DNA from: an uncultured Lachnospira sp. | GTDB taxonomy: Bacteria > Bacillota > Clostridia > Lachnospirales > Lachnospiraceae | Direction of reading: 5' to 3' | Assembly: GCA_934358235.1 (NCBI GenBank) | Contig: CAKRKK010000012.1 | Coordinates: 1 to 24,516, forward strand | DNA: 24,516 nucleotides | Part shown: positions 24,438-24,516 of the stretch, in pieces | Layout: each line of letters opens with the position of its first letter | How positions within the stretch are numbered: the first letter of the stretch is position 1 | Position numbers and translations under genes: made by a program | Notes under the pieces: model-generated | The model's database searches: none | Told to the model about the DNA's origin: nothing | What the model saw: only the letters and a program-made list of their open reading frames with translations

Positions 24438-24516
24438 TGGACATATACAGCGGTCATATTAATAAGTTAATAGAACAGTTGTCAAGATTACCAGGGGTTG
24501 GGGCTAAGAGCGCCCA
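24437..24516 (+). CDS. recR: Recombination protein RecR, N-terminal fragment cut by the window edge
   Basis: The frame starting at the ATG that overlaps the ybaB stop reads MDIYSGHINKLIEQLSRLPG followed by VGAKSA, the helix-hairpin-helix start of RecR. RecR acts with RecO/RecF to load RecA at gaps. Only 26 codons are in the window, and the frame is open to the end. Confidence 0.92.
   Translation, partial: MDIYSGHINKLIEQLSRLPGVGAKSA

Overview
The window is a chromosomal stretch from a low-GC, Gram-positive anaerobe of the Clostridia, most likely a member of the Lachnospiraceae. The support is strong AGGAGG-type ribosome sites, sigma-A style promoters, a long Bacillus-type SRP RNA, the SRP RNA-dnaX-ybaB-recR order, a DUF5685-DnaJ gene pair, and several hypothetical families I associate with Lachnospiraceae. 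No tRNA, rRNA, CRISPR array, transposase or prophage gene was found. The species cannot be fixed from the sequence alone.

Layout. (1) 207-3147: a membrane-anchored C39-like cysteine peptidase, then a DUF5685-like protein paired with a J-domain protein. (2) 3118-5004, minus strand: a DUF885-type zinc peptidase lipoprotein that overlaps the J-domain gene tail to tail. (3) 5161-7167: metG with its own consensus promoter and a 20-bp terminator stem. (4) 7549-15547: a six-gene block that reads as a Gram-positive exosortase (XrtG) system. (5) 15534-17304: tatD and rsmA. (6) 17385-18515: a Lachnospiraceae-type hypothetical protein whose Shine-Dalgarno lies inside the preceding terminator hairpin. 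(7) 18503-19643, minus strand: a GNAT acetyltransferase and tadA, the latter with an odd Asn-rich N-terminal extension. (8) 19911-21744: a small lipoprotein, an HD-domain protein and a flavodoxin-like protein. (9) 21860-24516: SRP RNA, a repeat-rich spacer, dnaX, ybaB and the start of recR.

The most interesting part is the XrtG block. It holds a secreted protein with three CBM9/DOMON-like repeats and a C-terminal membrane segment plus basic tail (the likely sorting substrate). It also holds the exosortase with its Cys-Arg-His residues and a processive-type GT2 glycosyltransferase with QxxRW. The last three genes are a two-pass membrane protein ending in what looks like a degenerate GGDEF domain, a PTPS/QueD-fold protein that keeps the zinc histidines but lacks the catalytic Cys, and a large multi-pass PTPS-related membrane protein resembling GT-C glycosyltransferases. 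My inference is a pathway in which a surface protein is cut at its C-terminus and joined to a glycan or glycolipid made by the two glycosyltransferase-like proteins, under control of the GGDEF-like sensor. The families have been named before, but I know of no experimentally defined function.

Non-coding features include an SRP RNA with a consensus promoter, a 61-bp near-perfect inverted repeat and 64-bp tandem repeats before dnaX, a 12-bp tandem repeat upstream of a lipoprotein promoter, and matched small hairpins in two intercistronic gaps of the XrtG operon.
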